A stretch of DNA of 64,000 nt, from NCBI RefSeq assembly GCF_015230015.1, contig NZ_JAAKZC010000005.1, positions 62,001 to 126,000 on the forward strand, in the 5' to 3' direction. The stretch's first letter is position 1; every line of letters begins with the position of its first letter. Below, piece after piece: positions 47,588 through 56,199 of this stretch. The notes under the pieces are model-generated. The model ran no database searches, was not told the origin of the DNA, and was given only the letters and a program-made list of their open reading frames with translations. Source of the DNA: Campylobacter concisus (GTDB taxonomy: Bacteria > Campylobacterota > Campylobacteria > Campylobacterales > Campylobacteraceae). A program made the translations under genes and the position numbers.

Positions 47588-48642
47588 TTCACACCTCCAA
47601 GCCTTAAAAGCTCCAGCCATTTTTTATAAATTTGCTCCACACTAAACTCATCAAGTCTAGCCCTTGCGTTTTTGACAAATTCGCCCATTTTTGCCTCATC
47701 TTGCAGCATTTTTGCAAGCTTTTCGCTCATCTGATCAGCGTCATTTATCTCGCAAAGCAAACCATCAAAGCCATCTTTTATAAGCTCTTTTGCCCCGCTA
47801 GTTCTTGTCGCAACCCGCACACAGTCGTAGTTTATCGCCTCTATCAAGGTGTTTCCAAGACCCTCGAAATTTGAGCAAGAGAGCAGCACCTTTGCTCTTT
47901 TATAAAGCGAGGCTATGTCGCTTACGTTACCTAAAAACTCTACATCAGCGCCCAAGCTTTTAGCTAAATTTTCTAAATTTGCCCTCTCGCCGCCATCTCC
48001 AGCGATAGCGAATTTATAGCCGCTTTGCTTTAAGCTTGCAGCCACTCTTACAAACATTTCGCAGTTTTTTATCTTATTTAGCCTGCCAACAAAGATGACT
48101 AAATTTTCTTTATCAAAGCTCTCGTTGCGCACCTCTTCAAAGAGTGGGTTGTAAATTTTCATCACATTTTTGCAAAATTTTGAGTAGTAGCCAAGATCCT
48201 CGTCGCTTAGGACGCTAAGTGCGTTTGCAAATGGATAGCTTATGCGTCTTAGCACCTTAAAAATGGCTCTTTTTGGCGCAAGATAGTTTGTGTGCTCGCT
48301 TATGATTATAGGCATTTTTAGCCCAGCCGAGCTAAAGAGAACCAAGGTATTTACGGCGTCTAAAAATGATATCACAGCGTCAAATTTGCCCTCTCGTATG
48401 AGTGCTCTTAAAGCAAGCACCTTTGAAACTCTCTTTTTTAAATTTCCAACCAAGCCAAGCTCATCAGCCCCAACGCCTAAATTTATGAGCTTCACACCAC
48501 TTGCTAGCTCGTAAAATGGCTCGTCCTTGTCAAATTTAACAAGGCTTACATCGTGATCCACGCTAAATCTTGATGCGATCACCGCGCAAACTCGCTCCGC
48601 ACCACCACTTCTAAGCGTTGATGTGACAAATAATATCTTCAT
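47584..48642 (-). CDS. pglH: GT4 glycosyltransferase, PglH-like (first copy)
   Basis: 352 residues. Nearest of the two to C. jejuni PglH by eye: VISFLDAVNTLVLFSSAGLKMPIIISEHTN, LRRISYPFANALSVLS, LVIFVGRLNKIKN, CSNFEGLGNTLIEAINYDC. PglH in C. jejuni adds three GalNAc in a row; here length of chain cannot be told. Overlaps both neighbours by 4 bases, so it is translated as part of the pgl operon. Confidence 0.75.
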   Translation of the reverse strand: MKILFVTSTLRSGGAERVCAVIASRFSVDHDVSLVKFDKDEPFYELASGVKLINLGVGADELGLVGNLKKRVSKVLALRALIREGKFDAVISFLDAVNTLVLFSSAGLKMPIIISEHTNYLAPKRAIFKVLRRISYPFANALSVLSDEDLGYYSKFCKNVMKIYNPLFEEVRNESFDKENLVIFVGRLNKIKNCEMFVRVAASLKQSGYKFAIAGDGGERANLENLAKSLGADVEFLGNVSDIASLYKRAKVLLSCSNFEGLGNTLIEAINYDCVRVATRTSGAKELIKDGFDGLLCEINDADQMSEKLAKMLQDEAKMGEFVKNARARLDEFSVEQIYKKWLELLRLGGVK

Positions 48643-49571
48643 ACGCCAAACCTTTGTTTGATCTTTACACGTAGCTTTGAGAGTGCCGGTAAAATGCCAC
48701 TTGGAAGCGGACTAAGCAGCAAAAATATAAGCGCCTCTTTGCTAAATTTAATGCTTAAACTTTTAAAGATACATCTTAACATCAAGCCATATTCGCCTGC
48801 TATTTTGGCGTAGTAAGCGGCGTTTTTATACTGCAAGGCTAGAAATTTTGGCTCGTTTTTTATAGCGATGTCGTAATGCAAATTTGCTGTTTTTATGTAG
48901 GCGTTTGCGACGCTTAACGCGTGTTTGCCTGCATTTAGCGTGGCACTATCGCTTCTTGCGATGCGATAGATATAAAGTGGCTTTTTAAGATAAAAGACAT
49001 TTTTTTCAAAAAAGCGGATATAAAGCTCATTCTCGCCGCCAAAACTGCTCTCGTCAAATCTAAAGCCGTCTATAAATTCACGTGAAAAAAGCTTAAAATA
49101 CTCGCCATTTATCCGCCCGCAGTGATAATCAACCTTGCTCATCGCCCCACTCTTGCTATATGGGCTTCTACCAGCTATCATCTCGGTCATCACGCCATCT
49201 TTTTCGCAGATCGCGTCTGCAAAAACGCACGAATACTCGCCACTTTTTAAAATTTCATAGCACTCTTTGATCGCCTCAGGTAAAAGCTCATCGTCATCGT
49301 CAAGCAAGCAAACAAACTCGCCTGTTGCGTTGTCAAAGCCGTTATTTTTGTTGCCATTTGGACTTTTTTTGTGGGCGGTGTTTTTTACAAATTTGATCCT
49401 AGTATCGTTAAAACTCTTGCAAATTTCACTCGCACTCTCGTCATCGCCGTCGTCAGTTACTATGATCTCTAAATTTTCATAGCTTTGAGTTAGGGCACTT
49501 TTTATGGCCTTTTTTAAAAGCTCTGGACGCTTATAGGTCGCTGTTACGACGCTGATTAACGGCCCCATCAT
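48639..49571 (-). CDS. GT2 glycosyltransferase at the pglI position
   Basis: 310 residues, GT-A fold. N-terminal [30 protein letters not shown]-like nucleotide site and the DXD region CLLDDDDELLPEAI. C-terminal hydrophobic stretch (about 268-295) may attach it to the membrane. Length and place recall PglI, which adds the branching glucose in C. jejuni, but I cannot confirm it is orthologous. Overlaps the pglH-like gene by 4 bases. Confidence 0.7.
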   Translation of the reverse strand: MMGPLISVVTATYKRPELLKKAIKSALTQSYENLEIIVTDDGDDESASEICKSFNDTRIKFVKNTAHKKSPNGNKNNGFDNATGEFVCLLDDDDELLPEAIKECYEILKSGEYSCVFADAICEKDGVMTEMIAGRSPYSKSGAMSKVDYHCGRINGEYFKLFSREFIDGFRFDESSFGGENELYIRFFEKNVFYLKKPLYIYRIARSDSATLNAGKHALSVANAYIKTANLHYDIAIKNEPKFLALQYKNAAYYAKIAGEYGLMLRCIFKSLSIKFSKEALIFLLLSPLPSGILPALSKLRVKIKQRFGV

Positions 49572-50333
49572 CTAGCCCCTTTTAAAAATTCTCTCATAGC
49601 CCTGAAGCTTTTCAAGCCTTGAGAAAAGTATAAATTTAAATGTTTTTATGTAGGCCTTTAAATTTGCGCTGTATCCTCTCTCAAGGCGCTCACCTTCGAT
49701 ATTTGAGCCACTTAGATCAGTTGGGTGTGCGAAAAGATCGCAAAAATACATCTGCATATCATTAACGCCAAGCAAATAGTCCCAAACATCGGTCGTGCAA
49801 AGCGCATTTTTGTGGATTTGAAGCAAATTTTTAGCACTTTTTTTAGTTAGCACGTAAGCCCCTGCTCTATAAATGCTTGAAAATGAGTGTTTTGAAACCT
49901 GCCAAAGTGGCTTACTTAGGCTACTATCCACCTTTTTGCCAAAGGCGCTAAACCTGCCCTCTAGCCCATCTTGCATGCCACATATCAGCACGCTGTTTTC
50001 AGGCATCTTACTAGCTGCTAAAAAGGCCTCTTTTATAGCCTGATCATCTCCTATCACATCATCTTCAAAGATGAGAGCAAATTTGGCTTCACTTGCCAAA
50101 AACGCCTCATAAGCCTTCACGTGCGAGAGCGAGCAGCCAACCTCAGCAGGGCTTAAAATCTTGCCGTAAGCTTTAAATGAGGGCGAAATGATCTTGTAGT
50201 ACTCCCTTGCGTTTAGCTCCCTACCGTCTACTGCGTCTATTAGCTTAAAGCTGTCATAAGAGCCAAATTTCTGCTGCAAAAGCTCTCGCCTTTTAGTGTC
50301 TTTTGCCAAAGAGATCAGATAAATTTCATCCAT
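49572..50333 (-). CDS. GT25 family glycosyltransferase (LPS-type)
   Basis: 253 residues. GT25 hallmarks: IYLISLAKDTKRRELLQQKF at the start, LSPAEVGCSLSHVKAYEAFL, and the metal site ALIFEDDVIGDD. The family includes galactosyltransferases of lipooligosaccharide synthesis. It has no counterpart that I recall in the C. jejuni pgl operon. It abuts the GT2 gene and the flippase with no gap, so it is likely to act on the same lipid-linked glycan or to have been captured by the operon. Confidence 0.8.
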   Translation of the reverse strand: MDEIYLISLAKDTKRRELLQQKFGSYDSFKLIDAVDGRELNAREYYKIISPSFKAYGKILSPAEVGCSLSHVKAYEAFLASEAKFALIFEDDVIGDDQAIKEAFLAASKMPENSVLICGMQDGLEGRFSAFGKKVDSSLSKPLWQVSKHSFSSIYRAGAYVLTKKSAKNLLQIHKNALCTTDVWDYLLGVNDMQMYFCDLFAHPTDLSGSNIEGERLERGYSANLKAYIKTFKFILFSRLEKLQGYERIFKRG

Positions 50334-51851
50334 TTAAGACCTTTTAAATTTTTTTAAAATTTTACGCCAGACTATGCCTCGCTCGAAGGCACTAAAAAAC
50401 AAAAAATATCCCAAAATATAAGCTGCGCCGGCGTATATCGCAGCAAAAATTGCAAATTTTAGCCAGTTATCTAAGCTCACAAGGTCCTTGCAAGCAAACA
50501 TCGCAAGCACGCAGAGCGCAAAAACGGCTAAATTTTTAAAATAAACCCCATAAAACGTGCTGAGCCTTACCTCTAAATTTAAGGCTGCATTTATGAGGTC
50601 AAAGCCAAGAATTCTTATGCTATAAAAAACCGCTGCGACGATAACTATGCCATAAACGCCGTAGTCACTAAATTTAAGCAGTGCGATCTGCGCTATGATC
50701 GTGCTAACGCCAAGGATAGTGTTGGCGATGGCTGGTCGGCGAAGCTTGTTTGTCGCGCTATCAAGGTTAAAAAGCGAAAAAACAAAGCTTATAAAGACGA
50801 TCGGCACAAGCGTGATCATCGAGATATTGTAGATAAATTTGACCTCGTCCGCACTTTTAAAAGGCAGCCAAAGCGTGTAGAAATCAAGCCCAAAAACAAC
50901 GAAAAATGCAGCCGGAGCGCTCATCACAAAAGCGATCACCTTCATTGAAAATTTGGCCTCTTTTATGAGGTCAGTGATCAAATTTTTTGAGTAAAGCTCG
51001 ACAAATTTTGGCGCGAAGATACCGCTAAGCTGCGCTACAAAGCTCTCCAGTATGATAGGGGCGGCCTTGGCGACTGAAAGAAGACCCGTGGCGTTTGCAT
51101 TTACAAAAATGTTGCAGATAAATAGGTCCATGCCTGTTAAAAGTATGCGGTTTAGCGCGTTAAAACTATTCCAAATGCCAGAGCTTAAAAGCTCTTTTAT
51201 CTTAGAAAAGTCAAATTTACTAAGGCTAAATTTTAGCTCTGGCGTGATGCGAGCCGACATAAAAATGGTGCTAAAAAAGACAAAAAGGCTAGCAACTAGC
51301 GCTGAAATGGCGATATATGAGATAAATGGCTTAAAAAAGTAAAAAAGTGCGACGATAAGCGTTGCTAGGATCGCGCTTGAGATGGCGTTTCTGATGGAGA
51401 GTAAATAAAGCTTGTTTGTCACAAAGGCACAGACCGTCAAAACACCGTTAAATAGCCCAACGCAGAAATTTATAAAGTAAAAAACAAGGGTCATTCTCAC
51501 GTCAAAGAGTAAATTTTCAGGGACGTTTAAAAAGCTTTGCAAATTTAGTATAAAAATAGAGCTAAGCACCACAACAACGGCGCAAAAGAAGATATTTACA
51601 ACAAGCACCGATGAGTAGTATGTGTTTGCAAGGCTTAGATCTTTTTTGTGCCACGCATGAGCGACAAAGCGGCCGCTCACTGAGTTTATCGCCACGCTCA
51701 CGACTGCGGCGTAGCTAACGATGGCGTTACTAAGGCCGACAAAGCCAAAAGCCTCGTTGCCAAGGCTCTTTAAGATAAATGGCGTAAGAAAAAAATTTAT
51801 GCCCATTGAGACGACAAAAACGACGATTGAGCTTATTAGATTGATTAGCAT
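50334..51851 (-). CDS. Wzx-type oligosaccharide flippase (MVF/MOP superfamily)
   Basis: 505 residues with about 12-14 membrane segments and no ATP-binding motifs (no Walker A, no LSGG). The N-terminus (SSIVVFVVSMGINFFLTPFILKSLGNEAFGFVGL) is typical of polysaccharide_synt/Wzx exporters. C. jejuni has the ABC transporter PglK in this role; none is found in this window. Likely job: flip the lipid-linked glycan to the periplasm for PglB. First gene of the pgl cluster proper; AAAGG lies ten bases before the ATG, and a hairpin separates it from the dehydrogenase gene. Confidence 0.8.
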   Translation of the reverse strand: MLINLISSIVVFVVSMGINFFLTPFILKSLGNEAFGFVGLSNAIVSYAAVVSVAINSVSGRFVAHAWHKKDLSLANTYYSSVLVVNIFFCAVVVVLSSIFILNLQSFLNVPENLLFDVRMTLVFYFINFCVGLFNGVLTVCAFVTNKLYLLSIRNAISSAILATLIVALFYFFKPFISYIAISALVASLFVFFSTIFMSARITPELKFSLSKFDFSKIKELLSSGIWNSFNALNRILLTGMDLFICNIFVNANATGLLSVAKAAPIILESFVAQLSGIFAPKFVELYSKNLITDLIKEAKFSMKVIAFVMSAPAAFFVVFGLDFYTLWLPFKSADEVKFIYNISMITLVPIVFISFVFSLFNLDSATNKLRRPAIANTILGVSTIIAQIALLKFSDYGVYGIVIVAAVFYSIRILGFDLINAALNLEVRLSTFYGVYFKNLAVFALCVLAMFACKDLVSLDNWLKFAIFAAIYAGAAYILGYFLFFSAFERGIVWRKILKKFKRS

Positions 51852-51915
51852 TATATTTTAACCTTTGAAATTTAGCCCAAAAGCTAAATTTGAAAAGAAA
51901 AAACCAAAAAATTTA

Positions 51916-51941
51916 GCCGCCAAGCCAGATGGCAAGGCAGC
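51916..51941 (-). terminator. Possible terminator after the TviB/WbpO-like dehydrogenase gene
   Basis: Minus strand GCTGCCTTGCC-ATCT-GGCTTGGCGGC folds into an imperfect stem with a 2x2 internal loop and one mismatch, followed by TAAATTTTTTGG. It could end the upstream unit and leave the flippase gene to its own promoter in the 117-bp gap. Confidence 0.45.
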
Positions 51942-51968
51942 TATGTAAATTTTAAATTTAATACTCAC

Positions 51969-53201
51969 TTACAGCCTAGCGTCAGCCTCTGGGTAGATAT
52001 TTTTTATATCATAAACCAAGTGGCCTTTTAGGTTGAGCTTTTTAAATTCATTGTGAGCTACGGCGATCACGATGCAGTCGTAGTCGTCTAGGTTATACTC
52101 TTTTACTAGATCAAAGCCGTACTCATGTTTTACCTCAGCGCTATCAGCCCAAGGGTCGGTCACATCGACCTTGCAGCCAAAGTCTTTTAGCTCATCAACC
52201 ACGTCTATAACGCGAGAGTTTCTTATATCTGGGCAGTTCTCTTTAAATGTCATACCAAGAACAAGCACGCGCGCTTTGTTGATAAGCACGCCTTTTCTTA
52301 TCATTAGTTTTATCACTTGATCGGCTGCGTATCTGCCCATATCATCGTTGATGCGGCGACCTGCTAGGATCATTTCAGGGTTGTAGCCCACTTCTTGAGC
52401 TTTGTGAGTTAGGTAGTATGGATCTACGCCGATGCAGTGACCGCCGACTAGTCCTGGGCGGAAATTTAAGAAATTCCACTTAGTGCCAGCCGCCTCTAAA
52501 ACGTCTATGGTGTTGATGTGAAGCTTTTCAAACAGCATCGCAAGCTCGTTTATAAAGGCGATATTGATATCGCGCTGAGTGTTTTCGATGACCTTTGCAG
52601 CCTCTGCTACTTTGATGCTTGAAGCTTTGTGAGTGCCAGCTGTGATGATAGAGCGATAAATTTCATCGACCTTGTCAGCGATCTCTGGAGTTGAGCCACT
52701 TGTGATCTTTTTGATCTTTGTAACAGTGTGCTCTTTATCGCCTGGGTTTATGCGCTCTGGAGAGTAGCCGCAGAAGAAGTCTTTATTAAATTTAAGCCCG
52801 CTCTCTTCAAGAAGCGGCACGCAAATTTCTTCTGTAACGCCTGGATAAACGGTGCTTTCATAGACAACGATGTCGCCTTTTTTAAGCACTTTTGCCACGC
52901 TCTGGGTCGCTTTTACCACTGGGGTTAGATCAGGGCGTTTGTTCTTATCTATAGGAGTTGGGACGGTTACGATGAAGAAGTTGCAGCTTCTGATGTCATC
53001 TAAATTTAGGCTAAATTTCATGCCATTATCGATCGCTTTTTTCATCTGCTCGTTGCTAAGTTCAAGCGTTCTATCATAGCCACTTTTAAGCTCTTCTATA
53101 CGTTTTGCATTTACGTCAAAGCCGACTACTTCGTACTTCTCACTAAAAGCTGCTGCTAGTGGAAGTCCCACATATCCAAGTCCTACTACTGCTATTTTCA
53201 T
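51969..53201 (-). CDS. Nucleotide-sugar dehydrogenase, TviB/WbpO-like (UDP-GlcNAc/GalNAc 6-dehydrogenase)
   Basis: 410 residues. NAD site GLGYVGLPLAAAF at the N-terminus, catalytic Cys in the GGHCIGVDPYYL motif, and RINDDMGRY. The GGHCIGVDPYYL form is typical of TviB/WbpA/WbpO, which oxidise UDP-N-acetylhexosamines, while Ugd-type enzymes have GYGGSCFPKD, as does the neighbour at 53770. So the two dehydrogenases probably make different uronic acids. Ribosome site AAAGGAAAGAG sits inside a 70-bp repeat shared with the end of the next gene. Confidence 0.85.
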   Translation of the reverse strand: MKIAVVGLGYVGLPLAAAFSEKYEVVGFDVNAKRIEELKSGYDRTLELSNEQMKKAIDNGMKFSLNLDDIRSCNFFIVTVPTPIDKNKRPDLTPVVKATQSVAKVLKKGDIVVYESTVYPGVTEEICVPLLEESGLKFNKDFFCGYSPERINPGDKEHTVTKIKKITSGSTPEIADKVDEIYRSIITAGTHKASSIKVAEAAKVIENTQRDINIAFINELAMLFEKLHINTIDVLEAAGTKWNFLNFRPGLVGGHCIGVDPYYLTHKAQEVGYNPEMILAGRRINDDMGRYAADQVIKLMIRKGVLINKARVLVLGMTFKENCPDIRNSRVIDVVDELKDFGCKVDVTDPWADSAEVKHEYGFDLVKEYNLDDYDCIVIAVAHNEFKKLNLKGHLVYDIKNIYPEADARL

Positions 53202-53265
53202 TTCTCTTTCCTTTTTAAAATTTTTGGTTTTATTGTTTTTATACGTTCATAAATTCTTATCTCTG
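53196..53265. repeat. 70-bp perfect direct repeat, copy 1
   Basis: Identical to 53328-53397, period 132 bp. This copy covers the first bases and ribosome site of the dehydrogenase gene. On the minus strand it carries an in-frame relic of the C-terminus of the upstream gene (from IRIYERIKT to RKEK and stop), preceded by unrelated sequence. Confidence 0.95.
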
Positions 53266-53327
53266 TACTAATAATGCTATTAATGCCATGATTTTAAATA
53301 ACCTTATAATTATTTTTTACTTAAGTG

Positions 53328-53397
53328 TTTCATTTCTCTTTCCTTTTTAAAATTTTTGGTTTTATTGTTTTTATACGTTCATAAATTCTTATCTCTG
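53328..53397. repeat. 70-bp perfect direct repeat, copy 2
   Basis: Holds the last ~21 codons and stop of the exported protein gene at 53330-53773. Just after it, on the minus strand, an ATG overlapping the stop opens only a 7-codon frame (MKHLSKK), as though a following gene had been lost. Confidence 0.95.
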
Positions 53398-53773
53398 CGC
53401 CTACACCTTGTGGAGTTACGATCTTGATGGGGCTAGCGCCAGGCAAAATTTGAGCAAATTCATAATAAATTTGCCTCTTTTTATTTTTGCCGTTGCAAGG
53501 CTTAAGAGGCTCATTATCTGCGCTAAATTCATAATAAACCCCGCTTTTATCCTCTTTTTTATCTAAATGTCCGCCCTCTAGCATAGCAAATTCACAGTCT
53601 GTTTGCATCTCTTTAAAAAATGCAACTTCATATTTAAAATAATCAACCGGCATCTTTGAGACAGGCAGCTCAAAAACCTGCTCTTGCGTCTTTGCCTCGC
53701 TATTGCCTGAAGCCTCGCTAGCTAAAAGCGCAAAAGGCAGCAAAAAAACTATGAGAGATAAAATTTGCTTCAT
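53330..53773 (-). CDS. Small exported protein of unknown function
   Basis: 147 residues. The first ~20 (MKQILSLIVFLLPFALLASE) form a signal peptide with a likely cleavage after ALLA-S. The mature part has KMPVDYFKYEVAFFKEMQTDCEFAMLEGG, two cysteines (in TDCEF and KPCNG) that could form a disulphide, and a very basic tail (KILKRKEK). No family recognised. Overlaps the end of ugd by 4 bases, so co-expressed with it; periplasmic location is likely. Confidence 0.65.
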   Translation of the reverse strand: MKQILSLIVFLLPFALLASEASGNSEAKTQEQVFELPVSKMPVDYFKYEVAFFKEMQTDCEFAMLEGGHLDKKEDKSGVYYEFSADNEPLKPCNGKNKKRQIYYEFAQILPGASPIKIVTPQGVGAEIRIYERIKTIKPKILKRKEK

Positions 53774-55092
53774 GCTTTAACGCCTATTTGAAAGTATTTA
53801 AAGCCATGCTCGGCTAAAACTCTAGCGTTATACTGGTTGCGTCCATCAAAGATGACGGCATTTTTTAACCTCTCTTTGATCTCCATAAAATCAGGCGATC
53901 TAAACTCGCTCCACTCAGTTACAAGCACCATAGCATCGGCGTTATCAAGAGCATCGTACTTATTTTTAGCATATTTCACATCTAAATTTGGCATATATTT
54001 TTTAGCTTCTTCGCTTGCTTTTGGATCGTAAGCGACCACTTTTGCGCCAGCCTCATCTAAAAGCTTTATCAAAGTTAGCGAACTAGCCTCTCTCATATCA
54101 TCGGTATTTGGCTTAAACGCAAGTCCCCAAAGTGCGATCGTCTTGCCCTTTAGATCGCCTCCAAAGAAGTTATAAATTTTCTCAAATAGCACTCTTTTTT
54201 GAGCCTTATTTCTTGACTCGACCGCGTTTAAAAGCTCTGGCTCAAAGCCGTTTTGCCTAGCCGTGTAGATAAGCGCCTCAACGTCTTTTGGAAAGCAGCT
54301 GCCGCCATATCCGCAGCCTGGATAGATGAAGCTATATCCGATCCTTGAGTCGCTGCCGATACCCTTTCTTACTAAATTTACATCAGCGCCCACACGTTCG
54401 CAGATATTTGCTATCTCGTTTATAAAGCTTATTTTCGTTGCTAGCATCGAATTTGCAGCGTATTTTGTCATCTCGGCTGATTTTACATCCATGCAAATGA
54501 GCCTGTCGTGATTTTTCATAAATGGCTCATAAAGCTCTCTCATCACGCTAAAGCCCCACTCGCTACTAGCTCCGATAACTACGCGGTCTGGCTTTAAAAA
54601 GTCCTCAACCGCAGCGCCCTCTTTTAAAAACTCTGGGTTTGAGACTACTTCGAATTTAACCTCTACATTTCTCTTTTTAAGCTCAGCCTCGATCACCTCG
54701 TGCACCTTAGCTCCAGTGCCCACTGGAACGGTTGATTTATCAACTACGATTAGTGGTTTGCTTAAATTTTCTCCGATCGACTTTGCAACTGATAGGACAT
54801 ATTTTAAATCCGCCTGCCCATCAGCGCCCATAGGCGTGCCAACTGCGATAAATAGCACATCTGCATGCTCTAGCGCCTCGGTTATCTGCGTGCTAAATTT
54901 AAGCGAGCCGTTTTTATAGCAGTCACTCACTATATCAGCAAGTCCTGGCTCATATATCGGCACGACGCCGTTTTTTAGCGCCTCGATCTTTTGGCTATCG
55001 ACATCGACGCAGATGACGCTGTTGCCCATCTTAGCAAAGCATGCACCACTTACTAGTCCAACATATCCAGTTCCAATTACTGCTATTTTCAT
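53770..55092 (-). CDS. ugd: UDP-glucose 6-dehydrogenase
   Basis: Oxidises UDP-glucose to UDP-glucuronate. 440 residues from the ATG at 55092 (MKIAVIGTGYVGLVSGACFA); a 9-codon upstream extension crosses the gne end and is not conserved. Catalytic Cys lies in the GYGGSCFPKDVEAL motif, with K in MTKYAANSMLATKISF. UDP-GlcA could feed the UDP-GlcA 4-epimerase-like enzyme at 58722. 8 bp after gne. Confidence 0.94.
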   Translation of the reverse strand: MKIAVIGTGYVGLVSGACFAKMGNSVICVDVDSQKIEALKNGVVPIYEPGLADIVSDCYKNGSLKFSTQITEALEHADVLFIAVGTPMGADGQADLKYVLSVAKSIGENLSKPLIVVDKSTVPVGTGAKVHEVIEAELKKRNVEVKFEVVSNPEFLKEGAAVEDFLKPDRVVIGASSEWGFSVMRELYEPFMKNHDRLICMDVKSAEMTKYAANSMLATKISFINEIANICERVGADVNLVRKGIGSDSRIGYSFIYPGCGYGGSCFPKDVEALIYTARQNGFEPELLNAVESRNKAQKRVLFEKIYNFFGGDLKGKTIALWGLAFKPNTDDMREASSLTLIKLLDEAGAKVVAYDPKASEEAKKYMPNLDVKYAKNKYDALDNADAMVLVTEWSEFRSPDFMEIKERLKNAVIFDGRNQYNARVLAEHGFKYFQIGVKA

Positions 55093-55100
55093 GTTTTCCC

Positions 55101-56084
55101 TTAAATTCTCTTTTCCCACTCAAGGGCAGTTTTTATGATGAGCGCTAGATCGTCTCTTTTTGGCTTCCAACTAGTTAGCGAGCGCAGTTTGCTTGCGTTT
55201 GAGATAAGGATAGCTGGGTCACCGTCTCTTCTTGGCGCATTTAGCACCTTGAAATTTACTCCGCTTACTTTTTTTGCGGTTTCTATCACCTCTTTTACGC
55301 TAAATCCTCTGCCATATCCCACGTTAAAAGTCTCGCTACCATTTTGGCCGATATACTCCAGCGCGCTTATATGGGCGTCTGCTAGGTCACTCACGTGGAT
55401 GTAGTCTCTAACGCATGTGCCATCTTTTGTCGCGTAGTCATCGCCAAAAATTCCCATGCTCTCACGCTTGCCAAGTGCTGTTTGCACGGCTACTTTGATA
55501 AGGTGCGTGGCGTTTGGATAGTTTTGACCGATAAGCCCCTCTTCGTCTGCGCCTGCGACGTTGAAGTAGCGAAGTATCGCAAATTTGAAATTTTCATTTG
55601 AAGCAGCGTAGTCTTTGATGATCTGCTCGCTCATTAGCTTGCTTCTGCCGTATGGATTTATCGGGTTTGTAGGCGTTGTTTCGCTCACCTCCGCCACGTC
55701 TGGCTCGCCATAAACCGCAGCAGTTGAGCTAAATATAAATTTATTTACATTGTAAGTTTTTGCGTATTTTAGCACCCTTGCGACGTTTGCGGTGTTGTTT
55801 AGATAGTATTTTAGCGGCTCGCTCATACTCTCAAAGACCTCGATAAACGCTGCAAAATGAATGATCGCATCAAATTTGCCATTTGCAAAAATTTCGCTTA
55901 GATCATCTTCTAAATTTGCGTTTATAAATTTAAAATTTCCTATCTTTTGGAGTGCCTCAAGTGCTTTTTGTGAGCCCTTGCAGAGATTGTCGATGATGGT
56001 TATCTCATCTTTGCCTTGCTTTAAAAGTGCTTTTACTACGTGGCTGCCGATATATCCAGCTCCACCTGTTACTAAAATCTTCAA
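55101..56084 (-). CDS. gne: UDP-GlcNAc/UDP-Glc 4-epimerase
   Basis: Makes UDP-GalNAc and UDP-Gal for the N-glycan and the lipooligosaccharide. 327 residues of the short-chain dehydrogenase fold: VTGGAGYIGSHVV, catalytic S-x-Y-K seen as SSTAAVYGEPDV...NPYGRSKL, and FNVGYGRGFSVKEVI. Closely like the C. jejuni Gne I remember. Start is probably TTG at 56084: AAAGG is 8 bases before it, while the ATG 15 bases upstream has no ribosome site and lies too close to the -10 box. Confidence 0.93.
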   Translation of the reverse strand: MKILVTGGAGYIGSHVVKALLKQGKDEITIIDNLCKGSQKALEALQKIGNFKFINANLEDDLSEIFANGKFDAIIHFAAFIEVFESMSEPLKYYLNNTANVARVLKYAKTYNVNKFIFSSTAAVYGEPDVAEVSETTPTNPINPYGRSKLMSEQIIKDYAASNENFKFAILRYFNVAGADEEGLIGQNYPNATHLIKVAVQTALGKRESMGIFGDDYATKDGTCVRDYIHVSDLADAHISALEYIGQNGSETFNVGYGRGFSVKEVIETAKKVSGVNFKVLNAPRRDGDPAILISNASKLRSLTSWKPKRDDLALIIKTALEWEKRI

Positions 56085-56111
56085 GTTTAAGCCTTTCATT
56101 AAAAGTGGTTA

Positions 56112-56117
56112 ATTTTA
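56112..56117 (-). promoter_or_regulatory. Candidate -10 box for gne
   Basis: Minus-strand TTTTTGATAAAATTAACC gives TAAAAT with a T-rich lead. Transcription would start near 56105, leaving about 20 bases before the TTG start but almost none before the upstream ATG. Confidence 0.5.
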
Positions 56118-56199
56118 TCAAAAATAGAGTAAAGCAAAAGTAAAGTAAGGTTAGTTTTTAAATTTTGCTTGAAGACTGCATGGATAGGTCTTTGCCTTT

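Noticed and set aside
46544-47620. Longer start for the second PglH-like gene at 47620
   Set aside because: The extra 11 residues lie within the end of the upstream gene and are not part of the GT4 fold; the GTG at 47587 overlapping the stop as GTGA is a better start.
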